NCBI GenBank assembly: GCA_015655035.1
Contig: JAATFS010000069.1
Span: 1-36,285 of the forward strand
Direction of reading: 5' to 3'
Origin: Lysobacterales bacterium
GTDB taxonomy: Bacteria > Pseudomonadota > Gammaproteobacteria > Xanthomonadales > Xanthomonadaceae
DNA: 36,285 nt
The notes beneath the pieces were generated by a model, which did no database searches, was not told where the DNA came from, and was given only the letters and a program-made list of their open reading frames with translations. A program made the position numbers and the translations under genes. Below, one piece after another: positions 12,805-23,121 of the stretch (its first letter is position 1; each line of letters opens with the position of its first letter).

Positions 12805-13806
12805 ATGGCCGTATCGCCGCTGTCCCCAGACGCTGTCAGCACCGCCGGCCTGATCGCCAGCGGCCGTCGCGTCGTGGAAATCGAGCAGCACGCATTGGCC
12901 ACGGTCGGCGCCCGCATCGGCGACGACTTCGCTGCAGCGTGCCGCCTGGTGCTGGCCTCGCGGGGACGCGTGGTAACGATCGGGATGGGCAAGTCCGGGC
13001 ATATTGCGCGCAAGATCGCCGCGACCCTGGCCTCGACCGGCACCCCGGCCTTCTTCGTGCACCCGGGCGAAGCCGGCCATGGCGACCTGGGCATGATCAC
13101 CGAAGCCGACGTGGTGCTGGCGCTGTCCTACTCGGGCGAATCCGATGAAGTGCTGATGCTGTTGCCGACGCTCAAGCGCCAGGGCAATCCGATCATCGCG
13201 ATGACCGGGCGTCCACAATCCAGCCTGGCCCGCGCCTCCGACGCCCACCTGGACGTCAGCGTGCCTACCGAGGCCTGCCCGCTGGAGCTGGCCCCCACCT
13301 CCAGTACCACCGCCTCGTTGGCGATCGGCGACGCACTGGCGGTGGCGCTGCTGGACGCGCGCGGCTTCACCGCCGACGATTTCGCACGCTCGCATCCGGC
13401 CGGTAGCCTGGGACGGCGCCTGTTGCTGCACATCACCGACGTGATGCACAGCGGCGAGGAGCTGCCCCGCGTGCGCGAAGACGCCAGCCTGAGCGAGGCG
13501 CTGATGGAAATGAGCCGCAAGCGCCTCGGCATGACCGCCGTGGTGGACGCACAGGACCGCCTGGTCGGCCTGTTCACCGACGGCGACCTGCGCCGCGCCC
13601 TGGACAGCGACATCGACGTGCGCAGCGCCCGCATCGCCGAGGTCATGACCCGCCACCCGCGCACCATCGGCGCCGACCAGCTGGCGGCCGAGGCGGCGCG
13701 ACTGATGGAGACGCACAAGATCACCGGCTTGATCGTGGTCGATGGCCAGCAACGCGCGGTCGGTGCGTTGAACATTCATGACCTGTTGCGCGCCAAGGTG
13801 GTTTAA
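12805..13806 (+). CDS. kdsD: Arabinose-5-phosphate isomerase (SIS + two CBS domains)
   Basis: GMGKSGHIARKIAATLASTGTPAFFVHPGEAGHGDLGMI; C-terminal CBS pair; first gene of the kds-lpt cluster. Confidence 0.93.
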   Translation: MAVSPLSPDAVSTAGLIASGRRVVEIEQHALATVGARIGDDFAAACRLVLASRGRVVTIGMGKSGHIARKIAATLASTGTPAFFVHPGEAGHGDLGMITEADVVLALSYSGESDEVLMLLPTLKRQGNPIIAMTGRPQSSLARASDAHLDVSVPTEACPLELAPTSSTTASLAIGDALAVALLDARGFTADDFARSHPAGSLGRRLLLHITDVMHSGEELPRVREDASLSEALMEMSRKRLGMTAVVDAQDRLVGLFTDGDLRRALDSDIDVRSARIAEVMTRHPRTIGADQLAAEAARLMETHKITGLIVVDGQQRAVGALNIHDLLRAKVV

Positions 13807-13860
13807 CTCGCTCAACACCGTTGTCGGATCATCCCTCCCCTCGCCCCTGCCCACCGCCCA

Positions 13861-14409
13861 ATGCCCTATTCGCCTCTGCACGATCTTCCCGCCGGCCTGG
13901 CCGCACGCGCCGCCCGCATCCGGCTGGCCTGCTTCGACGTCGATGGCACCTTGACCGACGGTCGCTTGTACTACGACTACGCCGGCAACGAGAGCAAGGC
14001 ATTCAGCGTGCTCGATGGCCAGGGTCTGAAGCAGCTCGAGCATGCCGGCATCCACGTTGCGCTGATCACCGCGCGCGCCAGCCTGTCGGCGGAAAAACGG
14101 GGCCAGGACCTGGGATTGCACGTGCAGATCGGTGTGCGCAATAAGCGCACCGCCGTGGAGGCACTGTGCGAGCAGCATGCAGTCGGGCTGGATGAGGTGC
14201 TGTTCATGGGCGATGACCTGCCCGACCTGCCGGCGCTGCTGGCGGTGGGGCTACCGGTGGCGCCGGCCAATGCGCATCCCTGGATCGCCGAGCGGGTACA
14301 GTGGCATACCCGCGCCCGTGGCGGCGAAGGCGCCGCACGTGAAGTCTGCGACGTGCTGCTGGCCGCACAGGGCAAGGTCGACGCACTCCTACAGAGGTTT
14401 TCCGAATGA
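13861..14409 (+). CDS. kdsC: 3-deoxy-D-manno-octulosonate-8-phosphate phosphatase
   Basis: HAD motifs LACFDVDGTLTDGRLYYD and LFMGDDLPDLP; follows kdsD. Confidence 0.93.
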   Translation: MPYSPLHDLPAGLAARAARIRLACFDVDGTLTDGRLYYDYAGNESKAFSVLDGQGLKQLEHAGIHVALITARASLSAEKRGQDLGLHVQIGVRNKRTAVEALCEQHAVGLDEVLFMGDDLPDLPALLAVGLPVAPANAHPWIAERVQWHTRARGGEGAAREVCDVLLAAQGKVDALLQRFSE

Positions 14410-14975
14410 ATTGGCGTACCACGATAGGTGGCGTGCTGTTGCTGGCCGCGATCGTCAGCGCCTGGTCGGCCTGGCGCCAGCGCAAGCCTGCCGACGTCGC
14501 CGCCCAGGACGATGCGAAGACCGACTACGTGCTGCACGACTTCGAGCTGATCGCGCTGGACAAGACCACCGGCAAGGAATCGCTGGTGCTGCGCGCCCCG
14601 GAAATGCATCGCAACCGCGCCGACCAGACCTCGGACATCACGACGCCGTTGTTCTTGTTGCCCGACAACGGCGGCCTGCAATGGACCCTGCGCGCACAGA
14701 CCGGCTGGCTCAGCCCCGAGGGCGACGAACTGCGCCTGCGCGGCGACGTCGAGGGCGACAGCCCGGTGGCCCCTGGCGTGGTGCCGACCACCTTCCGGAC
14801 CCAGAGCCTGAACGTGTTCCCGCAGCAGAACCTGGCCAAGACCGCTGACGCGGTCAGCATGACCCGGCCGGGTATCATGCAGGCAGGCGTCGGCTTCGAA
14901 GCCAACCTCAAGAACAAGCAGTACAAGCTACTTTCCAAGGTCAAGACCCGCTATGAACCGAATGCTGCCCGCTAA
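14406..14975 (+). CDS. lptC: LPS export protein LptC
   Basis: Single N-terminal TM; YVLHDFELIALDKTTGKESLVLRAPEMHR; lies between kdsC and lptA. Confidence 0.88.
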   Translation: MNWRTTIGGVLLLAAIVSAWSAWRQRKPADVAAQDDAKTDYVLHDFELIALDKTTGKESLVLRAPEMHRNRADQTSDITTPLFLLPDNGGLQWTLRAQTGWLSPEGDELRLRGDVEGDSPVAPGVVPTTFRTQSLNVFPQQNLAKTADAVSMTRPGIMQAGVGFEANLKNKQYKLLSKVKTRYEPNAAR

Positions 14976-15468
14976 GCTCGCGCTGATCGCCCTGCTGCTG
15001 CCCGCAGCGGCCATGGCCAAGACCTCCGATCGCAACCAGCCGATGACGATCGACTCGACCGCCCAGGAAGGCGACATGCTCAGCGACAACGGCAAGGTCC
15101 GCTTCAGCGGCAATGTCGTGATCACACAGGGCACGCTGGAAATCCATGCCGACACCGCCGACATCTTCCAGAAGAACGGCCAGACCGACCGGGTCGTGCT
15201 GCACGGCAAGCAGGCCACGCTCAAGCAGCAGATGGACGACGGCTCGACCATGAACGGCGTGGCCGACAACATCGAGTACAAGGTGGCCGACGAGATCATC
15301 ATCCTGACCGGCAACTACTCGGTGACCTCGCCCAAGGGCACCAATGCCGGCCAGCGCATGGTCTACAACACCAAGACCGGCAATATGCAGAGCGGCGGCG
15401 ACGGTAGCCGCGTGCGCACCGTGATCCAGCCGAAGAATCCGGCTGCCGCTTCGCAGGAGAAGAAGTAA
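14953..15468 (+). CDS. lptA: LPS transport periplasmic protein LptA
   Basis: Signal peptide; [39 protein letters not shown]; 23-bp overlap with lptC. Confidence 0.9.
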   Translation: MNRMLPAKLALIALLLPAAAMAKTSDRNQPMTIDSTAQEGDMLSDNGKVRFSGNVVITQGTLEIHADTADIFQKNGQTDRVVLHGKQATLKQQMDDGSTMNGVADNIEYKVADEIIILTGNYSVTSPKGTNAGQRMVYNTKTGNMQSGGDGSRVRTVIQPKNPAAASQEKK

Positions 15469-16190
15469 TGCTTGTCGCCACCGGCCTGCGCAAGAAGTAC
15501 AAGCAGCGCGAAGTCGTCAAGGAATTCGGGTTGACGCTGGAGGCCGGCGAGGTGGTCGGCCTGCTCGGTCCCAACGGCGCCGGCAAGACCACCTGCTTCT
15601 ACATGATCGTGGGATTGGTGGAGGCCGATGCCGGCCGGATCGAGCTGGACGGCCGCGACATCACCGCCGACCCGATGTACAGCCGCGCCAAACTCGGCGT
15701 GGGCTACCTGCCGCAGGAGCCCTCGGTGTTCCGCAAGCTGACGGTGTCCGACAACATCCGGCTGGTGCTGGAACTGCGCGACGACCTGCCCGATGCCGAG
15801 GCACAGGAACGCGAATTGGCCTCTCTGCTGGACGAATTGCAGATCACCCACGTCGCCGACCAGTTGGGTGCCAGCCTCTCCGGCGGCGAGCGCCGCCGTT
15901 GCGAAATCGCTCGCGCCCTGGCGGCCAAACCGCGCATGATGCTGCTCGACGAACCCTTCGCCGGCGTCGACCCGATTTCGGTCGGCGAGATCCAGCGCAT
16001 CGTCACCCACCTCAAGGACCGTGGCATCGGCGTACTGATCACCGACCACAACGTGCGCGAGACCTTGGGAATCTGCGACCGCGCGTATATCCTCGCCGAG
16101 GGCACCGTACTGGCGCAGGGGGCGCCGGACGCCATACTCTCCAACCCCGAGGTGCGGCGCGTCTACCTGGGAGAGACCTTCCGTCTCTGA
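15468..16190 (+). CDS. lptB: LPS export ABC transporter ATP-binding protein
   Basis: Walker [28 protein letters not shown] signature, [19 protein letters not shown] junction with lptA. Confidence 0.95.
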   Translation: MLVATGLRKKYKQREVVKEFGLTLEAGEVVGLLGPNGAGKTTCFYMIVGLVEADAGRIELDGRDITADPMYSRAKLGVGYLPQEPSVFRKLTVSDNIRLVLELRDDLPDAEAQERELASLLDELQITHVADQLGASLSGGERRRCEIARALAAKPRMMLLDEPFAGVDPISVGEIQRIVTHLKDRGIGVLITDHNVRETLGICDRAYILAEGTVLAQGAPDAILSNPEVRRVYLGETFRL

Positions 16191-16289
16191 TCGGCAGGCC
16201 GCTGAGCCCGTCATCATCCCGAGCAGGCCGCGCCAGATGCGTGGGCGGGAGGATGACAGACCCGAAGGCGCCACTCGTTCAGGATATAC

Positions 16290-17720
16290 ATGAAGGCTCG
16301 GCTGCAGACATCGATGGGGCAACAGCTGGTGATGACACCCCAGCTGCGCCAGGCCATCAAGCTGCTGCAGATGTCGACGACCGAGCTGGAACTGGAGATC
16401 GCCGAGGCGGTCGAGACAAATCCGCTGCTGGAATGGGCCGAAGAAGTAGTCCCTACCATCAGCCAGGACGGGCGCGAGCCCGCCGAAGGCAGCAGCGACG
16501 AGCAGGCCACCGGACCAGACAACCCGGCCGAGCATGCCGACGACTGGCCCCCTGGGGAAACCGACTGGAGGTCGGGAGGCAGCGGCGGGTACGACGACGA
16601 GTTGGGCAGCGCCGCCGAACGCGTGGCCGAAACCGAGAGCCTGGCCGACCACCTGCTGTGGCAACTGCATCTGTCGCATCTGTCCCCGCGCGACCGCAAG
16701 ATCGGCGCGACCCTGATCGACGCGCTGGACGAGGATGGCTACCTGCGCGAGCCGCTGAGCGGCATTGCCGAAACCCTGGCCCCGGAACTGGTGGCCGACG
16801 AGACCGAAATCCTCACCGTGCTGCACCAGGTGCAACGCTTCGATCCGGTCGGCATCGCCGCGCGCTCGCTGGGCGAGTGTCTGACCCTGCAACTGGACGT
16901 ACTCGCCGCCGACACCCGCGGCCGTGCACTGGCGCTACAGATCGTCGCAGGCCCCCTGGATCGGTTGCCGCGCACCGGCGTGGCCGGCCTGGCCCATGAG
17001 CTGAAGCGGCCGCAGGCCCAGGTCGAGGAAGCGGTGCAACTGGTGCGGTCACTGGACCCACGGCCGGGCAAGCAGATCGGCGAGATGGCGGCCGATACCT
17101 ATGTCGTGCCCGACTGCGTGATCTGGCGCCAGCGCGGGATCTGGCACGCCGCGCTGGCCGGGCGTTCGCAGCCCAGGATCACCATTCACCGGGGCTACGA
17201 GCAGATGATCCGCAGCTGCGGCGAGGCCGATGCCGGCTATCTGCGCACCCAACTGCAAGAAGCGCGCTGGCTTCTCAAGAGCGTGGAGGCGCGCGGCGAG
17301 ACGCTGCTGAAGGTCGTGCGCAGCCTGCTGCGACAGCAGGCCGGCTTCCTGGAATTTGGCGAACAGGCGCTGCGCCCGCTCACCCTGCGCGAGATCGCCG
17401 GCGAACTGGGCCTGCACGAGTCCACGATCTCCCGCGCCATCGCCCGTAAATACGTGCGCACCCCGCGCGGCACCATCCCGTTGCGCTCCTTCTTCGCCTC
17501 CGGTATCGACACCGACAGCGGCGGGGAGGCCTCCAGCACGGCTATTCAGGCAATGATCCGGCAGTTGATCGATGCCGAGAACCCGCGCAAGCCGCTTTCT
17601 GACGCCAAGCTTGCCGGCTTGCTGAAAACCTCCGGCGTACCAGTAGCGCGACGCACCGTTGCGAAGTATCGTGAAGCCATGAACATCTCCGCCTCCCACG
17701 AGCGAGTACGTATCGCCTGA
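16290..17720 (+). CDS. rpoN: RNA polymerase sigma-54 factor
   Basis: MTPQLRQAIKLLQMSTTELELEI N-terminus and RpoN box VARRTVAKYREAM. Confidence 0.95.
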   Translation: MKARLQTSMGQQLVMTPQLRQAIKLLQMSTTELELEIAEAVETNPLLEWAEEVVPTISQDGREPAEGSSDEQATGPDNPAEHADDWPPGETDWRSGGSGGYDDELGSAAERVAETESLADHLLWQLHLSHLSPRDRKIGATLIDALDEDGYLREPLSGIAETLAPELVADETEILTVLHQVQRFDPVGIAARSLGECLTLQLDVLAADTRGRALALQIVAGPLDRLPRTGVAGLAHELKRPQAQVEEAVQLVRSLDPRPGKQIGEMAADTYVVPDCVIWRQRGIWHAALAGRSQPRITIHRGYEQMIRSCGEADAGYLRTQLQEARWLLKSVEARGETLLKVVRSLLRQQAGFLEFGEQALRPLTLREIAGELGLHESTISRAIARKYVRTPRGTIPLRSFFASGIDTDSGGEASSTAIQAMIRQLIDAENPRKPLSDAKLAGLLKTSGVPVARRTVAKYREAMNISASHERVRIA

Positions 17721-17780
17721 GTCGAGTCCTCCGCAATAACCGGCATCTTCGTGCCGGGGATCCGCTGGGAACGGGATGTT

Positions 17781-17806
17781 CATTGGTCCACTGAAACCAA
17801 TGGAGG
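17781..17806 (+). promoter_or_regulatory. 5'UTR hairpin immediately preceding the hpf Shine-Dalgarno sequence
   Basis: CATTGGT (17781-17787) / ACCAATG (17796-17802), perfect 7-bp stem with an 8-nt loop; the last stem base is the first G of GGAGG (17802-17806); ATG at 17813. Confidence 0.4.
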
Positions 17807-17812
17807 TATACG

Positions 17813-18130
17813 ATGCGTATCGAGACGTATGGCCAGCAGGTAGAAGTCACGCCCGCGTTGCGTGAATATGTGGAAACCAAGCTGCAGCGCGTGCAGCGCC
17901 ATTTCGACCAGCACTGTGAAGTCCGTACTCAGCTGGCGTTGCGCAAACCCGATCATCACGTCGTGGCCACGGTCAATCTCCCCGGCCGCACCCTCCATGC
18001 CGACGCCAGCGCAGCGACCATGTACGCGGCGATCGACCTGCTCGCCGACAAGCTCGACCGGCTGGTGCTCAAACACAAGGAGAAGAAATGTGACCACCAC
18101 GCGCGCGAGGTGCGCGACAATCTGGCGTGA
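17813..18130 (+). CDS. hpf: Ribosome hibernation promoting factor / sigma-54 modulation protein
   Basis: MRIETYGQQVEVTPALREYVETKLQRVQRHFDQ; follows rpoN. Confidence 0.92.
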   Translation: MRIETYGQQVEVTPALREYVETKLQRVQRHFDQHCEVRTQLALRKPDHHVVATVNLPGRTLHADASAATMYAAIDLLADKLDRLVLKHKEKKCDHHAREVRDNLA

Positions 18131-18151
18131 CGCTCCTTGCTTGATTAGCTC

Positions 18152-18610
18152 ATGCCCTTGACCGACCTCATGGCGGCCGTGCGCACCTTGGTGTCGCCGG
18201 CCGCCGATCGCAATACCGTTCTACGCACCGCCGCCGACTTGCTCTCCTGTCAGCAGGCAGGTGCCAGCGAGCTTTTCGACAGTCTTTGCGAGCGCGAAGC
18301 ACTGGGCAGTACCGCCATCGGCCATGGCATTGCCATCCCGCATGGCCGCTCCCCTACCCTCACCGAGCCGCGTGGCGCCCTGATGCGCCTGCAAACGCCT
18401 GTCGACTTCGGCGGCGATGCCCCGGTGGACCTGGTTTTCGCGATGGCCGTGCCCGCGCACTACACCCACCAGCACCTGATGTTGCTGTCCGAGTTGGCCG
18501 AACAGTTTTCGGACCCCGCGTTCCGGCAGCAGCTACGCGAAGCGGCCGATGCGCCGGCGTTGTTCGAGCTGTTGCTGCAGCCACCTCAATCACGGGCCAG
18601 TGCCGCATGA
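18152..18610 (+). CDS. ptsN: PTS IIA-like nitrogen regulatory protein
   Basis: [22 protein letters not shown] phosphohistidine motif; between hpf and hprK. Confidence 0.9.
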   Translation: MPLTDLMAAVRTLVSPAADRNTVLRTAADLLSCQQAGASELFDSLCEREALGSTAIGHGIAIPHGRSPTLTEPRGALMRLQTPVDFGGDAPVDLVFAMAVPAHYTHQHLMLLSELAEQFSDPAFRQQLREAADAPALFELLLQPPQSRASAA

Positions 18611-19560
18611 ATACCAGCATCACCGCGCGCGAACTGTTCGACCAGCAGCGCGAGAAACTCGCCCTGCGCTGGATCGCCGGGCAAAAAGGCGGCGACCGCG
18701 AACTGGAAGCCGGCGACACCATCTCGCGCCGGCCGTCGCTGGCCGGCTATCTCAATGCCATCTACCCCAACAAGGTGCAGATTCTGGGCACCGAGGAACT
18801 GTCCTGGCTGGATTCGCTGGAACCGCGCCAGCGCTGGGAAACGATCCAGAAGATCGTCCTGCGCGGCCAGCCACTGGCACTGGTGATCAGCAAGAACCAG
18901 TCCTGCCCGGAAGACCTGCGCGCGGCCGCCGAAGAAGCCAACACCCCCTTGTGGATCTCGCCCAAACGCGGCCATGAACTGCTCAACCATCTGTCCTACC
19001 ACCTGGCTCGCACGCTGGCGCCACGGGTCACGCTGCATGGCGTATTCATCGAGATCTACTCGATCGGCGTGCTGATCACCGGCGAAGCCGGCTCTGGCAA
19101 GAGCGAGCTGGCACTGGAACTGCTCAGCCGTGGTCATCGCCTTGTCGCCGACGACGCGCCAGAATTTACTCAGATCGCCCCGGACGTACTCGATGGCACC
19201 TGCCCGGAACTGCTGCAGGATCTGCTCGAAGTGCGTGGCCTGGGCGTGCTCAACGTCCGCGACATGTTCGGCGACACTGCGGTGAAGAAGAACAAGTACC
19301 TGCGCCTGATCGTGCACCTGACCCGACCGATGACCGAACCCAAACCCCACGGCTACGAACGCCTGACCGGCGACTCCGGCAGCCGCCACGTGCTCGACCT
19401 GGACGTGCCGCTGATCACCCTGCCGGTCATGCCGGGCCGCAACCTGGCGGTGCTCACCGAGGCGGCTACCCGCCTGCACATCCTGCGCACCAAGGGCATC
19501 GACCCGGCCGCGATGTTCATCGCCCGCCACAGCAACCTGCTGGAGCGACGATCGCCATGA
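18607..19560 (+). CDS. hprK: HPr kinase/phosphorylase
   Basis: Walker [27 protein letters not shown]; signature [16 protein letters not shown]. Confidence 0.93.
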   Translation: MNTSITARELFDQQREKLALRWIAGQKGGDRELEAGDTISRRPSLAGYLNAIYPNKVQILGTEELSWLDSLEPRQRWETIQKIVLRGQPLALVISKNQSCPEDLRAAAEEANTPLWISPKRGHELLNHLSYHLARTLAPRVTLHGVFIEIYSIGVLITGEAGSGKSELALELLSRGHRLVADDAPEFTQIAPDVLDGTCPELLQDLLEVRGLGVLNVRDMFGDTAVKKNKYLRLIVHLTRPMTEPKPHGYERLTGDSGSRHVLDLDVPLITLPVMPGRNLAVLTEAATRLHILRTKGIDPAAMFIARHSNLLERRSP

Positions 19561-20429
19561 GTGCGGCCCTCTCCACCCTGGTCATCGTCAGCGGCCTGTC
19601 CGGCTCGGGCAAGTCGGTGGCGCTGAAGACCTTCGAGGACCTGGACTACTACTGCTCGGACAACCTGCCGGTGGAACTGCTGCCGGATTTCGTGCGCAGC
19701 CGGTTGCGCGGCAATCCGCTCGGCGACCAGCGCCTGGCCGTCGGCATTGACGTGCGCAGCCGCAGCGACCTGACCCAACTGGCGCAGTGGCGGCACGTCG
19801 CGCAGGAATACGGCATCGAGGCGACGCTGCTGTTCTTCGATGCCAATGACGAAGCCCTGCTCAAGCGCTATGCCGACACCCGCCGCCGTCACCCACTCAG
19901 CCACCTCGGGCTGTCGCTGCCAGAGGCCATCGCACGCGAACGCGTGCTGACCGAACCGCTACGACAGCAGGCCGACGCGGTGATCGACACCACCACGTTG
20001 AACGTGCACCAGCTGCGTCGCCGGGTGGTCACCGAGTTCGCGCTCAGCCAGAACGACCGGCTGTCGCTGCTGTTCGAATCCTTCGCCTACAAGCGCGGCG
20101 TGCCTGCAGAGGCTGACTTCGTGTTCGATGCGCGGGTATTGCCCAATCCGCACTGGGACCCGGACCTGCGTCCGCTCACCGGCCGCGATACCGGCGTGCG
20201 CGAGTACCTCGAGCAGCAGCCGGAGGTGACCCGCTATCGCGAGCAGATCACCGACCTGCTCGACACCTGGCTGCCGCGCCTGCGCAACGATACCCGCAGC
20301 TACGTGACCATCGCCTTCGGCTGCACGGGCGGCAAGCATCGCTCGGTGTACATGGCCGAACGGATGGCCCGGCACGCGCGCGAGCAAGGCTGGCCGGAAG
20401 TGGCCACCTTCCACCGCGAACTGGACTGA
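19557..20429 (+). CDS. rapZ: RNase adapter protein RapZ (YvcJ/YhbJ family)
   Basis: [45 protein letters not shown]. Confidence 0.95.
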   Translation: MSAALSTLVIVSGLSGSGKSVALKTFEDLDYYCSDNLPVELLPDFVRSRLRGNPLGDQRLAVGIDVRSRSDLTQLAQWRHVAQEYGIEATLLFFDANDEALLKRYADTRRRHPLSHLGLSLPEAIARERVLTEPLRQQADAVIDTTTLNVHQLRRRVVTEFALSQNDRLSLLFESFAYKRGVPAEADFVFDARVLPNPHWDPDLRPLTGRDTGVREYLEQQPEVTRYREQITDLLDTWLPRLRNDTRSYVTIAFGCTGGKHRSVYMAERMARHAREQGWPEVATFHRELD

Positions 20430-20536
20430 AGCGGCGTCGGCAAGCAGGCGCCGCGCAACGCCGATAGGGTCGGTGAAACACTATGTTGAAATCAATCTTA
20501 ATTCCCCATTCCCTGGCGAGCTGTTAACGTTCCGCT

Positions 20537-20929
20537 ATGGCCTGTGGCATTCTCCTCATCACTCATCCCGGCATCGGCGCGGCATTGCTGCACGTGGCCA
20601 CCGGGTTATTGCGGCAACTACCGCTGAAGACCGAAGCATTCGAAGTTCCGCTCGACGCGGACCTGGACGCCCTGCTGCCTCAAGCCTCCTCGGCGTTGCG
20701 CCGGGTGGATGCCGGCGATGGCGTGCTGGTCATGACCGACCTGTACGGCGCCAGCCCCAGCAACCTGGCCAGCCGCCTGGCCCAGTTGGGCACGCCGATA
20801 AGGCGCGTCTCCGCGCTCAGTCTGCCGATGCTGCTGCGGGTGATGAATTACCCCGAACAGGGACTGCAGGAGCTGCCCGCCACCGCAGCCGCAGGCACCC
20901 GCAATGGAGCGATAGTCGACGATGCTTGA
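20537..20929 (+). CDS. PTS mannose-type EIIA component
   Basis: GILLITHPGIGAALLHVA with candidate active-site His; VLVMTDLYGASPSNLASRL. Confidence 0.9.
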   Translation: MACGILLITHPGIGAALLHVATGLLRQLPLKTEAFEVPLDADLDALLPQASSALRRVDAGDGVLVMTDLYGASPSNLASRLAQLGTPIRRVSALSLPMLLRVMNYPEQGLQELPATAAAGTRNGAIVDDA

Positions 20930-21191
20930 ACGTGAACTCAAAGTTTCCAACCGCCTCGGCCTGCACGCCCGGGCTACCGCCAAACTGGTGCAGACCCTGT
21001 CTTCGTTCCGTGCCAACGCGACACTGGTGGCCAAGGGACGCGAGGTCAATGCCAAGAGCATCATGGGTGTGATGCTGCTGGCCGCCGGCCAGGGCACCAC
21101 CGTGCTGGTGCGGCTCGAAGGCGAAGACGAGGCCGAGGCGATGCAAGCCTTGACCGAGCTGTTCGAACGCCGGTTCGACGAGGACAGCTGA
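20922..21191 (+). CDS. ptsH: HPr family phosphocarrier protein
   Basis: NRLGLHARATAKLV (phospho-His) and NAKSIMGVMLLAAGQGT (regulatory Ser site). Confidence 0.94.
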   Translation: MLERELKVSNRLGLHARATAKLVQTLSSFRANATLVAKGREVNAKSIMGVMLLAAGQGTTVLVRLEGEDEAEAMQALTELFERRFDEDS

Positions 21192-21252
21192 GCATGCAGG
21201 GCGCTACCACCGCCCTGATCCCTGCTCCCGGCCGCGAATGCCGAGGCCGGGC

Positions 21253-22983
21253 ATGAGCCTGCACCTGCGTGGTCATGCCGCCGCTCGCGGCAACGCGTTG
21301 GGGCGGGCTCGCGTACGCCAGACCCATGCATTGGAAATCGCCGAGCAGCGGATCAGCACCGGCCAGATCGGAGCCGAGCTGGAGCGCTTGCATCAGGCGG
21401 TGGCGGCCGCTCGCGAAGAAATGCACCAGCTACGCGACCGCCTGCATGGCGCATTGGCGCGAGAAGTCGGCGAGTTCCTCGACCTGCATGCCCTGCTACT
21501 GGATGACCCCGAGCTGCTGCATGGCCTGGACGAGCTCATCCGCACCAGCCGCTACAGCGCCGACTATGCGTTGCGCGTGCAGCGCGACCGCCTGGCGGCG
21601 GTCTTCGACGGCATGGAGGACGCCTACCTCAAGAGCCGCATGGACGACCTGGATCACGTCATCGGCCGGATCCATGCGTTCCTGCAAAAGCGTCCCACCG
21701 ACCTGAAGGGCGTGGCCGGCGAAATCCTGGTGTGCGACAACGTTGCTCCCTCCGAACTGGCGCAGCTACAGGCGCAAGGCGTAGTCGGCATCGTCAGCAG
21801 TGCCGGCAGCACGTTGTCGCACAGCGCCATCCTGGCGCGCAGCCTGCATCTGCCGTTGGTGGTCGGGGTGCCCGACGCGGTGCAGAAAATCAACGACGGC
21901 GACGTGCTGATCGTCGATGGCGGCAGCGGCCAGGTGATCGTGGCCCCTACCCCGGAACACCTGCGCGAATACCGCACCCGCCTGCGCGAGCTAGCCAAGG
22001 AGCAGCGCGAGCTGGGGCGACTGCGCTCCAAGCCGACGCGCACCCGCGACAACGTCGACATCAGCCTGCTCGCCAACGCCGAGTCGCTGGACGACGTGGC
22101 CCGCGCGCACGCGCTCGGTGCCGGCGGGCTGGGACTGTACCGCACCGAGTTCCTGTTCTTGCAGCGCGACGAACTGCCCGACGAGGAAGAACAGTTCCAG
22201 AGCTACCGCGACACCGTGCTGGGCATGAGCGGGCGCCCGGTCACCATCCGTACGCTCGACCTCGGCGCCGACAAGGCCGACCACACCGGGCTCACCCTCA
22301 GCGACGAGGATAATCCCGCGCTGGGCTTGCGCGGGGTGCGCCTGTCGCTGGCGCGGCCCGTGGTGGCCCGTTCGCAGTTGCGCGCCATCCTGCGCGCCTC
22401 CGGCTACGGGCCGGTGCGCATCCTGGTGCCGATGGTGAGCGGCCGCGAAGAAATCATGCAGGTGCGCCGCCAGCTCAAGCGCCTGGCCACGCAATTGCGC
22501 GAGGAAGGCCACGAGATTGCCGAACGCATCCCGCTGGGGGCGATGATCGAGGTGCCGGCGGCGGCGATCGCGCTGGACAGCTTCATCGACGAGGTGGATT
22601 TCCTGTCCATCGGCACCAACGACCTGGTGCAATACCTGCTGGCGGTGGACCGAAACAACGAGGCGCTGGGCGAGCTTTATTCCCCGCTGCATCCGGCGGT
22701 ACTGCGGCTTATCGCGCAGGTCATCGCCACCGCCAAGGCCAACGACACCCCGGTGGCGGTGTGCGGGGAGATCGCCGGCGATCCCAGGTTCGTACCGATG
22801 CTGCTCGCATTGGGCCTCACCGAATTCAGCCTGCACCCGGCCACCCTGCTTGAAGTACGCCGTGCCGTGCGCGACAGCCACCTGGCGACGCTGCACGCAC
22901 AGGCCGGCAAGCTATTGCGCGCGCGCGACCGCAAGGGCATCGAAAAATGGCTGGCGACCATCGCCAATGTGACCGCAGCATGA
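21253..22983 (+). CDS. ptsI: Phosphoenolpyruvate-protein phosphotransferase (EI)
   Basis: SSAGSTLSHSAILARSLHLPLVVG phospho-His region; LYRTEFLFLQRDELPDEEEQF; DFLSIGTNDLVQYLLAVDR. Confidence 0.95.
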   Translation: MSLHLRGHAAARGNALGRARVRQTHALEIAEQRISTGQIGAELERLHQAVAAAREEMHQLRDRLHGALAREVGEFLDLHALLLDDPELLHGLDELIRTSRYSADYALRVQRDRLAAVFDGMEDAYLKSRMDDLDHVIGRIHAFLQKRPTDLKGVAGEILVCDNVAPSELAQLQAQGVVGIVSSAGSTLSHSAILARSLHLPLVVGVPDAVQKINDGDVLIVDGGSGQVIVAPTPEHLREYRTRLRELAKEQRELGRLRSKPTRTRDNVDISLLANAESLDDVARAHALGAGGLGLYRTEFLFLQRDELPDEEEQFQSYRDTVLGMSGRPVTIRTLDLGADKADHTGLTLSDEDNPALGLRGVRLSLARPVVARSQLRAILRASGYGPVRILVPMVSGREEIMQVRRQLKRLATQLREEGHEIAERIPLGAMIEVPAAAIALDSFIDEVDFLSIGTNDLVQYLLAVDRNNEALGELYSPLHPAVLRLIAQVIATAKANDTPVAVCGEIAGDPRFVPMLLALGLTEFSLHPATLLEVRRAVRDSHLATLHAQAGKLLRARDRKGIEKWLATIANVTAA

Positions 22984-23121
22984 CCACAGCGGCGCACATT
23001 CGCCCTATAAAAGAGCGCGCATGGATGTGTTTCGGCAGCCTCAGCACGCCATAATGACGCGCTGACCACCTGCATCGCCGCATCCTGCTGGAGCGGTTAC
23101 TTCACTCTACGGGAGCTGCGT

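Noticed and set aside
15363-16892. 509-aa minus-strand ORF
   Set aside because: Antisense to lptB and rpoN; no domain signature.
20429-20536. Possible sigma-70 promoter upstream of EIIA(Man) (TTGAAA near 20484)
   Set aside because: No convincing -10 box at proper spacing; cannot be supported from sequence alone.
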